Shown here one piece after another: positions 1-9,086 of a stretch of 30,889 nucleotides of DNA (positions are counted from its first letter, which is position 1; each line of letters starts with the position of its first letter). The DNA is from Negativibacillus sp. GTDB lineage: Bacteria > Bacillota > Clostridia > Oscillospirales > Ruminococcaceae. The translations under genes were made by a program, and so were the position numbers. The notes below the pieces were generated by a model. That model did no database searches, was not told where the DNA came from, and worked only from the letters and a program-made list of their open reading frames with translations. The stretch covers positions 1-30,889 of the forward strand of contig JAHHTY010000019.1 in NCBI GenBank assembly GCA_020024325.1, written 5' to 3'.

Positions 1-1394
1 ACATCCAGCAGTGTACCGTCACGGTAAACTACATTTGCAACGACCTTCTGACCCATGTGAATCAGCTTTGGAACGCCTGCAATTTCTTCTGCCATACGTT
101 TTAAATCTGCAATTTCAACAACAGGGAGTTTTGCTTCTTTAAGCTTTTCTTTTAACTCGACATTCTTTCCTCTTGCTGTGTTAACTGCAATACCTCTCTG
201 GGTAACAACAACGTCTACTGTGCTGCCGGGGGTGGAGATACACAAACATCTATCCACTACCAATGGAAGTCTTGCACGGGTCAGTGGAGCGATGATGATT
301 GATAATTTAGAACCTGCTGCGGTATCACAGTGACCGCCGGAACCACCCATAATATAACCGTTGGAATCGGTATGTACATTAACATTGAAGTCAAGGTCAA
401 CCTGTGTCGCACCCAAAAGAACAACATCAAGGCTGTCTACACCTGCGCTCTTTCCGCTGACACCTGCGTACTGTGTTGCAGAAACTTCCATATGTTTTGG
501 ATTAGAGCGAATCGATTCCACTGCTTTCAGGTCAAAGCATTGAACGTCCAACAAAGCTTTAAAGCAGCCTTCGTTGAGCATATCAACCATATATCCGGTG
601 ATGCCGCCCATACCGAAGCTGCCCTGAATTCCTTTTTCCAGCATCATTTCTTTGATGTATTTTGCAGCAGCCAGTGTTGCACCGCCTGCACCTGTCTGGA
701 AAGAGAAACCATCTTTGAGCAGACCGGAAGCTTCGATTACCTTTGCAGCATAGCTTGCCATCTTTAAACCAACAGGGTCACGGGTGATCTTTGTTGTGCC
801 AGAAACAATACCTGCCGGATTACCGATCTGGTCAACGGCTACGACATAATCTACATAAACTTCCGGAATAGAAAAGTCTACCAGTGGGTATTCTACCAGA
901 TTATCGGTGATGACAACAACCTTTTTTGCATTCATAGCATCTGCAAAAGCGTAACCGATAGAACCGCAAGCGGATTTACCGAACTTACCCGTGCAGTTTC
1001 CCATATCGTCAGCTGTTGGTGCTGCGATAAATGCAATATCAATAACAGAGGTTCCCTTTTCCATATCGGAAGCACGTCCACCGTGGCTGCGGAATACAAC
1101 CGGCTTATCCATAATCCCCTCAGAAATTGCCTTGCCTACTTTAGCGCCCATATAGTTACATTCCAATCCTGTAACTACACCGTTTTTAATATGACCGATA
1201 ATAGGCTCATGCACATCAAAGATTGAGCTTGCATTTACTGTCAGATTTTTAAATCCCATCTCAGCGATTGTTTCCATCACCATATTCAGCACATAGTCGC
1301 CGTTTCTCATGTGATGATGAAAAGAGATGGTCATGCCGTCTTTAAGACCGCACTGTTCAATTGCTTCTTTAATAGATGCTACTAACTTACTCAT
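1..1394 (-). CDS. citF: Citrate lyase alpha-type subunit (CitF), probably citramalate lyase CoA-transferase; 3' end cut by window
   Basis: The reading frame is open from the ATG at 1394 to the left edge, about 464 codons. The family is about 510 residues, so some 45-50 C-terminal residues lie outside. It begins MSKLVASIKEAIEQCG; the motif GFSFQTGAGG and the late segment VVYRDGTLLD are typical of CitF. The family transfers the acyl-carrier thioester from acetyl to the substrate acid in the cytoplasmic citrate lyase complex. Next to glutamate mutase and methylaspartate ammonia-lyase, the likely substrate is (S)-citramalate rather than citrate (inference). The start lies inside the end of citE (8-nt overlap), with GGAGG about 12 nt upstream, so the two are translationally coupled. 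Last visible gene of the operon; no terminator is in the window. Confidence 0.93.
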   Translation of the reverse strand, partial: MSKLVASIKEAIEQCGLKDGMTISFHHHMRNGDYVLNMVMETIAEMGFKNLTVNASSIFDVHEPIIGHIKNGVVTGLECNYMGAKVGKAISEGIMDKPVVFRSHGGRASDMEKGTSVIDIAFIAAPTADDMGNCTGKFGKSACGSIGYAFADAMNAKKVVVITDNLVEYPLVDFSIPEVYVDYVVAVDQIGNPAGIVSGTTKITRDPVGLKMASYAAKVIEASGLLKDGFSFQTGAGGATLAAAKYIKEMMLEKGIQGSFGMGGITGYMVDMLNEGCFKALLDVQCFDLKAVESIRSNPKHMEVSATQYAGVSGKSAGVDSLDVVLLGATQVDLDFNVNVHTDSNGYIMGGSGGHCDTAAGSKLSIIIAPLTRARLPLVVDRCLCISTPGSTVDVVVTQRGIAVNTARGKNVELKEKLKEAKLPVVEIADLKRMAEEIAGVPKLIHMGQKVVANVVYRDGTLLD

Positions 1395-2268
1395 CGTCTT
1401 CCACACCTCCAAACATTGCACGTTCCATCTCAATAACCTGTCTTGCACGTTCCACAATTGGAGCATCAATCATCTTACCTCTAAGGGAAACAACGCCTTT
1501 ACCTTGTTCTTTTGCAATGCGGATTGTTTCCATAACCTCATGTGCATAATCGATTTCTGCCTGTGTTGGGCTGAACACTTCGTTGATACCCTCAACGTGT
1601 CTTGGAGAGATGGAAGCTTTTCCGGAGAATCCGAGGCTCTTTGCAAAGCGTGCATCGGTGTACAGACCATCGATATCGTCTACATCGGTGAATGGTGTGT
1701 CGTAAACATCAATTCCGCAGGCACGAGCTGCACAAACCATTCTGGAGCGAGCATAAAAAATCTCGGTACCCTCTTTTGTTCTCTTGCAGCGAAGGTCAGC
1801 AGTAAGGTCTTCGCCGCCCAGGAACATTGCAGTCACTCTTTTATCTGCACCGGCAATCTGGAAAGCGTTTTCAATACCCATTGCAGTTTCGATCAGAGGA
1901 ATCAGCTTAACAGTGTTTTTCTCAAAGCCGCATTTTTCCTCTAACTTTGCAATATATTCAGAAACTGTCTTGACATCCTCTGCACAGCTTACCTTTGGAG
2001 GCATAATCATATTTGGTTTAAGCGGAATGATTTCATCCAGATCCTTTGTCCAATACTCGGTATCAACAGGGTTGATTCGGATGATAATTTCGCATCCTTT
2101 ATAGTTTAAAGATTTCAGTGCATTTCTAACAAGGATTCTTGCAGAGTCTTTTTCAGCAGGGGATACAGCATCCTCTAAATCAAGAATAATGCTGTCTGCA
2201 CCCAAAACATCACCATTCATCAGCAGATTTGGGGTGTTGCCCGGGATAAATAACATTGATCTTCTCAT
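1387..2268 (-). CDS. citE: Citrate/citramalate lyase beta subunit (CitE)
   Basis: A 293-residue protein of normal CitE length. The N-terminus MRRSMLFIPGNTP followed by DSIILDLEDAV is the family signature. LIPLIETAMGIENA and FLGGEDLTADL contain the acidic Mg-binding residues expected in this TIM-barrel lyase. The beta subunit cleaves the citryl- or citramalyl-ACP thioester; for citramalate the products are pyruvate and acetyl-ACP. The start codon shares one base with the citD stop (TAATG), and its own end overlaps citF, so citD-citE-citF are tightly coupled. Sequence alone cannot separate citrate from citramalate lyase; the operon partners favour citramalate. Confidence 0.94.
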   Translation of the reverse strand: MRRSMLFIPGNTPNLLMNGDVLGADSIILDLEDAVSPAEKDSARILVRNALKSLNYKGCEIIIRINPVDTEYWTKDLDEIIPLKPNMIMPPKVSCAEDVKTVSEYIAKLEEKCGFEKNTVKLIPLIETAMGIENAFQIAGADKRVTAMFLGGEDLTADLRCKRTKEGTEIFYARSRMVCAARACGIDVYDTPFTDVDDIDGLYTDARFAKSLGFSGKASISPRHVEGINEVFSPTQAEIDYAHEVMETIRIAKEQGKGVVSLRGKMIDAPIVERARQVIEMERAMFGGVEDDE

Positions 2269-2534
2269 TACTTTTCCCCTCCTGCTCTTCTGATAGCTGT
2301 TTCAACACGAGCTTTGATAACGCAATCAATTGCGCCTTTATCATTAACGGAAATCTTACCGGATTCTACCTTTAAATCCTCTACAACTTCCATAATGCTC
2401 TTTTCAATTTCTTCGGCAAACTGGTTGTAGACAACCGATTCCACCTCAATTTCCAGCTTATCACATGGCTCTACCTTAACATAAACATCGCTGGATTCCA
2501 ATGTACCTGCAACGGCACTTGCTTTAATGTTCAT
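2268..2534 (-). CDS. citD: Citrate/citramalate lyase acyl carrier protein (CitD)
   Basis: An 88-residue protein of the size of CitD, the gamma subunit carrying the phosphoribosyl-dephospho-CoA prosthetic group. The attachment serine is expected at Ser14 in the segment AGTLESSD, and it is present. ORFs for CitC, CitX or CitG, needed to build and acetylate the prosthetic group, are not in the window and would have to lie downstream of citF or elsewhere. An AGGAGA-type ribosome site precedes the ATG at 2534. It starts about 100 bp after the adenosyltransferase gene. Confidence 0.92.
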   Translation of the reverse strand: MNIKASAVAGTLESSDVYVKVEPCDKLEIEVESVVYNQFAEEIEKSIMEVVEDLKVESGKISVNDKGAIDCVIKARVETAIRRAGGEK

Positions 2535-2636
2535 TTTTGCAATCTCCTCTCTTGGTATTTTATGAAAAGCAAAAAATATGTCTGCTTTCCCAAACGCAAG
2601 AAAATACAGTTATTAAACGCTCAAAAAATTTTATTC

Positions 2637-3173
2637 TTACTCTTCAATTCCTTGGCGGCACGGCATACCTAAATCGAAGGGGTGTTTTTCTTTTACAAAT
2701 TTGGTCACATAATCTGCACGTTTTGTCAGTTCACTGATATCCATTCCATACTGGTGTCCGGTAATAACAAGCTCGGTGCTTTCCGGCTTTTTCTCCATCA
2801 TTTCAATCAGCTGCTCTTTTGGGATGGTGTCCAGATTATAAGCGTCGATTACTTCGTCTAAAACGACAAGATCGTACTCTCCGCTAAAAAATTTTTCGCG
2901 TACCACATCAAATTTCTTCTGAAATTGTTCTTTATAAAATTCCTGCTGCTCCGGTGTTAAATTAAACAAGAACGGAATTTTTCCTTCATTCTCAATATAT
3001 TCCACACCCGGCAAAGATTTTAAAATTTCAACTTCACCACTGTTTGGTTCTTTTAAAAACTGATATATCAGCACCTTAAATCCATGTCCTACACAACGAA
3101 CAATCTGTCCTACTGCGGCGGTAGTTTTGCCTTTTCCATCCCCATAATAAAGTTGGATACAACCTTTTTGCAT
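2637..3173 (-). CDS. cobO: Cob(I)yrinic acid a,c-diamide / corrinoid adenosyltransferase (CobO/BtuR family)
   Basis: The frame is open to 3254, but I place the start at the ATG at 3173 (MQKGCIQLYYG) because GGGGAGG sits 8 nt upstream, giving 178 residues, normal for the family. The P-loop GDGKGKTT spans residues 11-18; YDLVVLDEV is the Walker B-like segment and ELVITGH a typical late motif. The enzyme transfers the adenosyl group of ATP to Co(I) corrinoids, making coenzyme B12. Glutamate mutase in this operon depends on that cofactor, so co-transcription makes sense: it can make or repair adenosylcobalamin where the mutase needs it. No other corrinoid genes are in the window. Confidence 0.9.
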   Translation of the reverse strand: MQKGCIQLYYGDGKGKTTAAVGQIVRCVGHGFKVLIYQFLKEPNSGEVEILKSLPGVEYIENEGKIPFLFNLTPEQQEFYKEQFQKKFDVVREKFFSGEYDLVVLDEVIDAYNLDTIPKEQLIEMMEKKPESTELVITGHQYGMDISELTKRADYVTKFVKEKHPFDLGMPCRQGIEE

Positions 3174-3263
3174 AAAACCTCCCCTTCCTTTTTCACTCAA
3201 CAAAACCAACAAACAAAGACCGCACAGCAGCTCTGGCAGTCTTTGTCGTTGCAATTATAAAGT

Positions 3264-4241
3264 TTAGTAGATACGTTCAATCTTATCAATATCCGAGCCG
3301 ATCTTCGGTGCTTCCTTCTGTCCAACCAAACCAACAATCAGGTAGCACTTTCTGATTGGATCGTACGGAATATCTTTAATCAAAGTAAAACCTTCAATCT
3401 CCCCGGCACTTCTGACATGATTTCGAGGTGCTGTACAACCGTAAATAACATCTCCGATACTGATGTGTTCCTCATCATGGAAACAAATCGGTACATCTTC
3501 CTCGATAACTGCCTTTACCTTTCGCTCTATCAAATCCAGCGATACAATCGGCTTTTCCTTAAAGCAAAGCACAAAGCCGTGCTTAACCTCTGCGTGCTCA
3601 TAGTCCTCCGGATGACCGTGTGAAAGAAAATAACCTGTAATATCTTCCGCAGAATGAACCATCTTTCTATATCGAATCGATTTATAAACGATGTTGGCAA
3701 TATCCTGAGGAATTGGTCCGAATAAGTCTGGTCGGGTAATAATGACCTCTTCACCCACACCAACCATCAAGTCTGCATTGACCGGCAGATCACTGCCTTC
3801 CCTTTTCAGGAATGGATAAATTAAGTCAAAATGCTCGACAACTACACGTTTCCCTTTATTCAGTGCTGCTATAATTGCTCTTGCAAGCTCATGAGGCTGG
3901 GTAAATCCCTGCTCAAAACGAATGTCTAAATGATAAGTATGCGGAGTTGCAAACAAAGATAATCCTTTTTTGCTTATTGTTCCCATACCCAACGGATCAT
4001 CAAGCATTTCCAAAATCGGCAGTGGGCGCACATTGACACCCTCGTCATCATTTGTCAGCTCTAAGCCCGGGAACATTCCCTTAACCAGCATACTTTTTCC
4101 AGAGCCTGCATCTCCAATCACCCCGATGAGCTTATCTGTTGGACGCAGATACTGCTGCGCAATCTGCATACCAAGCTCCGCCATACGCACGTTGCCTCGT
4201 GGTGCAAAATAAATGCTGTACAAATGGCTAAGATATGACAT
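3264..4241 (-). CDS. P-loop ATPase of unknown function in the glutamate mutase operon
   Basis: The frame is open to a GTG at 4250, but GAGGGG overlaps that codon and lies 8 nt before the ATG at 4241, so I choose 4241 (MSYLSHLY; 325 residues). A clear Walker A, GDAGSGKS, is at residues 43-50. An uncharged segment LVGVGEEVIIT and a C-terminal half with CFHDEEHISIGDVIYGCTAP and HVRSAGEIEGF follow. I recall homologues labelled as carrying an alanyl-tRNA synthetase-like second additional domain, but cannot verify this here. No membrane segment. It is the only operon member with no pathway step, lying between methylaspartate ammonia-lyase and the corrinoid adenosyltransferase. A role in cofactor loading or enzyme activation is a guess. 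Confidence 0.85.
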   Translation of the reverse strand: MSYLSHLYSIYFAPRGNVRMAELGMQIAQQYLRPTDKLIGVIGDAGSGKSMLVKGMFPGLELTNDDEGVNVRPLPILEMLDDPLGMGTISKKGLSLFATPHTYHLDIRFEQGFTQPHELARAIIAALNKGKRVVVEHFDLIYPFLKREGSDLPVNADLMVGVGEEVIITRPDLFGPIPQDIANIVYKSIRYRKMVHSAEDITGYFLSHGHPEDYEHAEVKHGFVLCFKEKPIVSLDLIERKVKAVIEEDVPICFHDEEHISIGDVIYGCTAPRNHVRSAGEIEGFTLIKDIPYDPIRKCYLIVGLVGQKEAPKIGSDIDKIERIY

Positions 4242-4278
4242 AAAAAGCACCCCTCTGTCCTTTAACGTTTAAATACAC

Positions 4279-4309
4279 CGATAGGGATTCTGTTGCAGAA
4301 TCCCTATCG
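4279..4309 (-). repeat. Perfect intercistronic hairpin
   Basis: A 14-bp perfect inverted repeat (CGATAGGGATTCTG) with a 3-nt loop, between the methylaspartate ammonia-lyase and P-loop ATPase genes. On the operon strand it is not followed by a T run, so it is unlikely to be a simple terminator. It may protect or separate the upstream catabolic part of the mRNA from the downstream part. Confidence 0.7.
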
Positions 4310-4338
4310 AATTTCAGCTTATCTGACTAATCAAATGA

Positions 4339-5586
4339 TTAGCATTTTTTAGCGTTTCTCAAAGCGAGGACACGGTTCATTTCGTTGTAAACAATCATGA
4401 AGCCTTCGTCAACGCCCATACCCGGTTTTGCAAGGATCTGGTCTGGTTTTGTTGCCATAGCGCAATCAACGCAAACCTGACAGGATCTGTCTGTTTCGTT
4501 GCAGGTACCACCCTGATATGCACCGAAGCCATGTTCTTTACAGTAGAGAACAGCTTCGATAGTATTGTTAATACCACCAAGGTCAGGTGTTTTAATCTGA
4601 GCCATGTGACCAGCCTTGTTATCACAGAAGTAAATAACATCTTCCAAGGTGTTGCACCACTCGTCAGCTACCAGCTCAACATTGATGCCACGACGGTCCA
4701 GCTCTTCTCTCAGACCTTTCATGCAAAGCATCTGTTTTTCTCTTTCGCCTGCATCCATAGGTCCTTCGATTCTCAGATGGAATGGTTTAGCAGCTTCTTC
4801 CAGCTCTGCCAGATAGTCTGCCATTGCTGTGTAGTTGTCATCACCAAATGCCTGTCCAATCGTTCCGTATACGTCAATATGGAAGATTGGAGCATAGGAC
4901 TCATCACTGCGCAGGTGCAGGATACGATCACGCAGCCAGCAAACATACTCTTTAAGTTTTGAACCGTCTTTGCCAAGTTTGGTTTCTACGTTGTTAATCA
5001 GAGCGTGTGGCAGAATAGCAGCACCTTTAAGAATCATCTTGTCTGCGTTTTCATATCTGTTATCGCCGGACTGTGTGAAGATCGGAATTGGTTCCTCGGA
5101 AACGGTGGTGCCGTACTCATCAGCAACAACTTCACTCATCAGACGTTTTGTTGCTTTTGCTACTGCATCAAGAATTGCCTGGGAAACACCGTAACGGATT
5201 GCAGTGTGCAGACGTTTGCCATCAACTTCGATTGCTTCCATCATTTTGGTCAGCTCTCTAAAGTTATCTGCTTCTTTGCCTACCAATGCAGGTTTGATGT
5301 ATTTATCGATTACAGGGATAAAATCTTCTGCCAGGAACAGTGGATCACGACCGCCTGCTCCGGAGTATTGAACTGCTGCACAGTCGCCCCATGCAACCTG
5401 TCCGTCCTCCAGAACCAGCATAACGGAGATGGACTCGCCTGCCTGTCTGATAGATTTAAATCCCGGTGTCATTGTTTGACCAACATAAGCAGCTCCATCG
5501 GACACTGCTCCACATTTAATTGCTTTCTGGTCGTCAAAGAAGAAACCTGTACGGCCTGGTGCGCATACTACGTTTACGATTTTCAT
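4339..5586 (-). CDS. mal: Methylaspartate ammonia-lyase
   Basis: The enzyme removes ammonia from (2S,3S)-3-methylaspartate to give mesaconate, step two of the pathway. The frame is open to 5652, but the ATG at 5586 (MKIVNVVCAPG) has GGGAG upstream and gives 415 residues, against 413 in the Clostridium tetanomorphum enzyme. Catalytic residues of this enolase-superfamily enzyme are present: His194, Mg ligands Asp238 (FHIDVYG), Glu274 (RIEGP) and Asp308 (LVADEW), and the base Lys332 in QIKTPDLGG. It lies 150 bp after glmE; that gap contains a weak imperfect hairpin. Cytoplasmic, probably dimeric. Confidence 0.97.
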   Translation of the reverse strand: MKIVNVVCAPGRTGFFFDDQKAIKCGAVSDGAAYVGQTMTPGFKSIRQAGESISVMLVLEDGQVAWGDCAAVQYSGAGGRDPLFLAEDFIPVIDKYIKPALVGKEADNFRELTKMMEAIEVDGKRLHTAIRYGVSQAILDAVAKATKRLMSEVVADEYGTTVSEEPIPIFTQSGDNRYENADKMILKGAAILPHALINNVETKLGKDGSKLKEYVCWLRDRILHLRSDESYAPIFHIDVYGTIGQAFGDDNYTAMADYLAELEEAAKPFHLRIEGPMDAGEREKQMLCMKGLREELDRRGINVELVADEWCNTLEDVIYFCDNKAGHMAQIKTPDLGGINNTIEAVLYCKEHGFGAYQGGTCNETDRSCQVCVDCAMATKPDQILAKPGMGVDEGFMIVYNEMNRVLALRNAKKC

Positions 5587-5736
5587 TTTAAAAATCTCCC
5601 TTCTTATTTCACCCAAAAGTTTTTCCCTTTCAGGTATTAGATTCTCAATCACAGTAAAACGATTGGCTATTTGGGATATTTCTGAAACGGGGTTTCCGTT
5701 TACTGAATAAAGTTAAAATTTATACATCGCTAAATC

Positions 5737-7212
5737 TTAATATTTTGGTCTGCCTACCAGACGACCTTTACTGATTGCATAAACGTCGTCAATAACCATC
5801 TGGAAAGAAACCTCACGGTTTTCTGCCTTTGCACGCTCTTCCAGTTTTTCTTTGTGGAATTTCTTCAGGTCATCGGTGAATGGCAGGTTGCCCATTTCAA
5901 GAATACGAACTGCACCGTCGTTGTCACGAGTTGGCAGCATGATGCCTGCATTACATTTTGCAGGGCCGAATGGGATATCAATAACACCTGCATTGATACC
6001 TGCGATTGCACCAAGGATGATGTCGCCATGACCCAGAGCAATACATTTATCAATAATACATCTTGTTTCTGCTTTGATGATTTCTTTTTCATGCTCTACA
6101 CGGCTTCCCAAAACAACCTGGTCAACCAGCATATTTGTCAGCTGTTTTGTGCAGCGCAGACCCTGTGCATTCGCTTCTTTAGTTGGAACGCCGGCAGCCT
6201 CGTGCGGAGTTTTTACGATAACTTTGGTTGCTTTAGAAAGTGCAGCACAAGCAGCACCCCAAGAAATAACGCCGAATGCCTGTGCTTCATCAGCAGGGAA
6301 TCCACCCATCCACTGATGGAATACAGTGGTAACGTTTACATCGTTATAACCAAATTTGTGCAGATATTCTTCGGTCAGCTCTTCCAAAGTTCTGATAGCT
6401 GCAACGTCCTGAATCTGATTACCCAGCTGACCGTAGCCAACAGTGATGTTTTTAACACCCTGCTCAGCTGCAGCCAAAGCTTCGATGATTGCAACAGAGT
6501 GAGAGATACATGGTGGAACCAAAGTGCCGGTCAGAGGACCATATGGCTCACGGTTGATTGCAACACCTGCTTCTTCATAAATACCGGTCAGACGGTCAAC
6601 ATACTGCCAGTCTTTCATGGTCTGTTCAATCGGAATATTTTTAGCATATGGAATGTTGTAGGAGATACCGCCGCCCTCATAGGAGGTGAATCCGCCTGCA
6701 TAGGTAATTTCGGTAAGCAGTCTTGCATCCGGTGTGCCATGTCTTACCTGAAGTGGGGTGTCCAGTGCTTCAACAACCTGGCGGCAACCATGTACACCAT
6801 GGTTTACTGCCGGAAAGCCGTTGAGGAATGGATGGAAGTTTCCATTTGCCATACCTTCTTTTTCACGTCTGATACCCTCTGCACAGTTTTCATACTGATT
6901 CTGACGGGTATAGGAGTCGATGGTACTTGGCAGCAAATCTGCGCCACCTTCGTCCTGAAGATGTTTGAGCAGTTCAATATGGTTTTCAATCAGACCAACG
7001 CCGGCTCTTGGCTGTACCAGAGTAACGCCGTCTTTCTTTGCTTTATTCAATTTATTGGAGAAAACTTTGTGAGCCGGGAGAGATTTCTGGTAAGCGATAC
7101 CTTCGTCCAGATCTACTTCCTTACCGGTTTCCCATGTAGCAAGGATTTCTTTACGAACCTTATAAAATTCGTCATCGGACCATTTTTTATTTTTAATCTC
7201 AATGAGTTCCAT
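5737..7212 (-). CDS. glmE: Glutamate mutase epsilon (catalytic) subunit
   Basis: Catalytic TIM-barrel subunit of adenosylcobalamin-dependent glutamate mutase, which rearranges L-glutamate to (2S,3S)-3-methylaspartate. It has 491 residues, against about 483 in the C. cochlearium enzyme. Substrate-binding residues known there as Arg66, Arg100 and Arg149 are seen as Arg69, Arg103 and Arg157; Glu171, Tyr177 and Tyr181 correspond to Glu179, Tyr185 and Tyr189 in the segment YEGGGISYNIPY. The increasing offset implies a roughly 5-residue insertion between Arg103 and Arg157. The start overlaps the end of glmL by 14 nt, implying coupled translation. It pairs with GlmS, encoded two genes upstream. Confidence 0.97.
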   Translation of the reverse strand: MELIEIKNKKWSDDEFYKVRKEILATWETGKEVDLDEGIAYQKSLPAHKVFSNKLNKAKKDGVTLVQPRAGVGLIENHIELLKHLQDEGGADLLPSTIDSYTRQNQYENCAEGIRREKEGMANGNFHPFLNGFPAVNHGVHGCRQVVEALDTPLQVRHGTPDARLLTEITYAGGFTSYEGGGISYNIPYAKNIPIEQTMKDWQYVDRLTGIYEEAGVAINREPYGPLTGTLVPPCISHSVAIIEALAAAEQGVKNITVGYGQLGNQIQDVAAIRTLEELTEEYLHKFGYNDVNVTTVFHQWMGGFPADEAQAFGVISWGAACAALSKATKVIVKTPHEAAGVPTKEANAQGLRCTKQLTNMLVDQVVLGSRVEHEKEIIKAETRCIIDKCIALGHGDIILGAIAGINAGVIDIPFGPAKCNAGIMLPTRDNDGAVRILEMGNLPFTDDLKKFHKEKLEERAKAENREVSFQMVIDDVYAISKGRLVGRPKY

Positions 7213-8590
7213 CTTTCACTAACTCCTTTTTCATGATTCTCAATGCGACATCAGGATATTCTGTGCTGAGAAGTCCCATTGCAGCAAGAATGTACTTCCT
7301 GTCTACCAGCACCTGAGCGTCCTTTGGTTTCAAAGAGAACGGATCTTCCGGTTTAAAAAGCGCATGAGAAGCGATTCCTGTGGTTCTTTTGGTGTGAATC
7401 AATGCGCCACCGGTAACGATTACCGTCTTTACTGCGGTTAAATCTTTTCCTGTTTGAATATAGTTGATGCCCATTGGGGAATAGAACTGCTCCAAGCAAC
7501 CTGCATGGCGGGTAACAGCGGTTTCGATTGCAAGAGAAGCAAGTGCAAAATCAATTGCTTCCAGCTCGTCGTCATCATCACCGGGAACAACATCGGTATG
7601 TGTTCCCAGATAGTCCACCAGCTCCTGGCAGCGTTCCTCGCTTAAGCCGGACAGTTCCGACACTCTCATCATATCAGTAGCATCTACAATACCGTGGATG
7701 CTGTAACGCATACCGATATCACCCTCAACAGTGCGCTTTGCATATTCCTCGCGCAGACCTTTCAGTGCTGTCATACCTGTGGTTGGCAGACCAAAGGACA
7801 TGGAATAGATATCGGTGGTGGCACCACCCAGGTCTACACCGACTAAATCGCCGATGCCTTCTTCTGTTTTGGTACCTTTTGCCAGCAGCTTCATTGCAGT
7901 CAGCATAGCGGAAGGGGTTGGCATCAAAATGCCCTGAATCAGCTGCTGTGCATTGCTTAGACCTTTTGCCTTAACAATCTGTTCCAAAAAGATACTGCGT
8001 ATTTTTTGCTGTACCGGTTCTACATTCGGAATATCCAGTTTTGGCATTACGTTTTCACAAATATAGGTCTGTTTATCCTTTAAAATTTCCTCGCACTTAT
8101 CCGCACAGTTTCGATTACCTGCAATAATAATCGGGAAATTTTTCTGGGAACGAGCCAACATCTGTGCATTGAAAACGATATTTTCTTTATTGCCTCCATC
8201 TGTTCCGCCGGTCAGCAAGCAAATATCGGGGTTAATCCGGTCAATTTCCTGAAGGTCTTTTTCGGTCAGCTCATAAGAGTAAGTTTTTATTACCTTTGCC
8301 CCTGCGCCCAATGATGCTTGTCTTGCCGCTTTTGCTGTCAGCTCAGGTACAAGACCGATTGCTACCATGCGTAATCCGCCGGCTGCACTAGAGCAAGCAT
8401 ACTGCTCAGCAAACTGGACATCCCCAATCTTTTCCTTCAAAATTGCCAGTGCGTTGTTTAAACCGTTAATGATGTCTGTTTCGATTGTGGTATAGCTCTG
8501 TGCTGTCCCCAATATCTTTTCCTCATCCACATCAACGGCGGTAATTTTTGTATAGGTACTTCCAAAATCTATCAGTAAAACAGGCTTCAT
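7199..8590 (-). CDS. glmL: Glutamate mutase reactivation ATPase GlmL (MutL family)
   Basis: ASKHA-fold ATPase of 463 residues. Phosphate-binding motifs are DFGSTYTK near the N-terminus and GVDLGGATTDIY mid-protein. GlmL/MutL proteins are found between the genes of the two glutamate mutase subunits and are thought to reactivate B12 mutases by exchanging damaged cofactor; the gene order glmS-glmL-glmE is the classical one. A GTG at 8599 is in frame, but AGAAGG immediately precedes it and is well spaced from the ATG at 8590 (MKPVLLIDFG), so I use the ATG. The 3' end overlaps glmE. Confidence 0.94.
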   Translation of the reverse strand: MKPVLLIDFGSTYTKITAVDVDEEKILGTAQSYTTIETDIINGLNNALAILKEKIGDVQFAEQYACSSAAGGLRMVAIGLVPELTAKAARQASLGAGAKVIKTYSYELTEKDLQEIDRINPDICLLTGGTDGGNKENIVFNAQMLARSQKNFPIIIAGNRNCADKCEEILKDKQTYICENVMPKLDIPNVEPVQQKIRSIFLEQIVKAKGLSNAQQLIQGILMPTPSAMLTAMKLLAKGTKTEEGIGDLVGVDLGGATTDIYSMSFGLPTTGMTALKGLREEYAKRTVEGDIGMRYSIHGIVDATDMMRVSELSGLSEERCQELVDYLGTHTDVVPGDDDDELEAIDFALASLAIETAVTRHAGCLEQFYSPMGINYIQTGKDLTAVKTVIVTGGALIHTKRTTGIASHALFKPEDPFSLKPKDAQVLVDRKYILAAMGLLSTEYPDVALRIMKKELVKDGTH

Positions 8591-8629
8591 TGCCTTCACC
8601 TTCTTTGAGTTATCTATTTGCTTTGAAGC

Positions 8630-9043
8630 CTATTCTACACCTAAATCCTCTTTAAGACATTTGATAGTCACCTGAGGATCGGTTCCAGGGCCAAACGCTC
8701 TGTCAAATCCCAGTGCTTTATAACGTCTTACAATTTCTTCTACCGGAACCTTACCTACAACCAGGTTTCCGCCAGCATACAGAAGAATGTTTTTTAAGCC
8801 TGCCTCATCGCATTTTTCTCTCATACCGGTACAGTCAATTTCACCCTGACCATACAAAGAGGAAACAACGATTGCGTCTGCGCCAACCTCTACTGCTGCT
8901 TTGATAAAGTCATCCTGCGGTACCAGTACTCCCAGATTTGTTACATCAAATCCGGCATCCAGAAATGCACGGTTAAGGATGGTGTTGCCTACTGCGTGGC
9001 AATCTGCACCAATAACGCCGAGGATCAGTTTCTTCTTTTCCAT
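8630..9043 (-). CDS. glmS: Glutamate mutase sigma (cobalamin-binding) subunit
   Basis: A 137-residue B12-binding domain protein; here the symbol means the mutase subunit, not glucosamine synthase. The base-off/His-on motif DxHxxG appears as D14-C-H16-A-V-G19, so His16 is the lower cobalt ligand. VVSSLYGQGE and LLYAGGNLVVG match the other conserved loops around the nucleotide tail. It associates with GlmE to form the active mutase. It starts 43 bp after the hydratase beta gene and has AGAGGTG ahead of the ATG. Confidence 0.97.
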   Translation of the reverse strand: MEKKKLILGVIGADCHAVGNTILNRAFLDAGFDVTNLGVLVPQDDFIKAAVEVGADAIVVSSLYGQGEIDCTGMREKCDEAGLKNILLYAGGNLVVGKVPVEEIVRRYKALGFDRAFGPGTDPQVTIKCLKEDLGVE

Positions 9044-9086
9044 TTTCTTGCACCTCTCGTAAAAAATTTTCCGAATCTATCTCAGA

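Noticed and set aside
330..1944. Plus-strand open frames opposite citF and citE
   Set aside because: Shadow frames of well-supported genes with unlikely amino acid composition.
5005..5640. 211-residue frame opposite methylaspartate ammonia-lyase
   Set aside because: Antisense shadow; no motif or ribosome site.
5854..7236. 460-residue open frame on the plus strand opposite glmE
   Set aside because: It lies wholly antisense to a protein with exact glutamate mutase active-site residues; its translation is Cys/Phe-rich, resembles no family, and it has no ribosome site.
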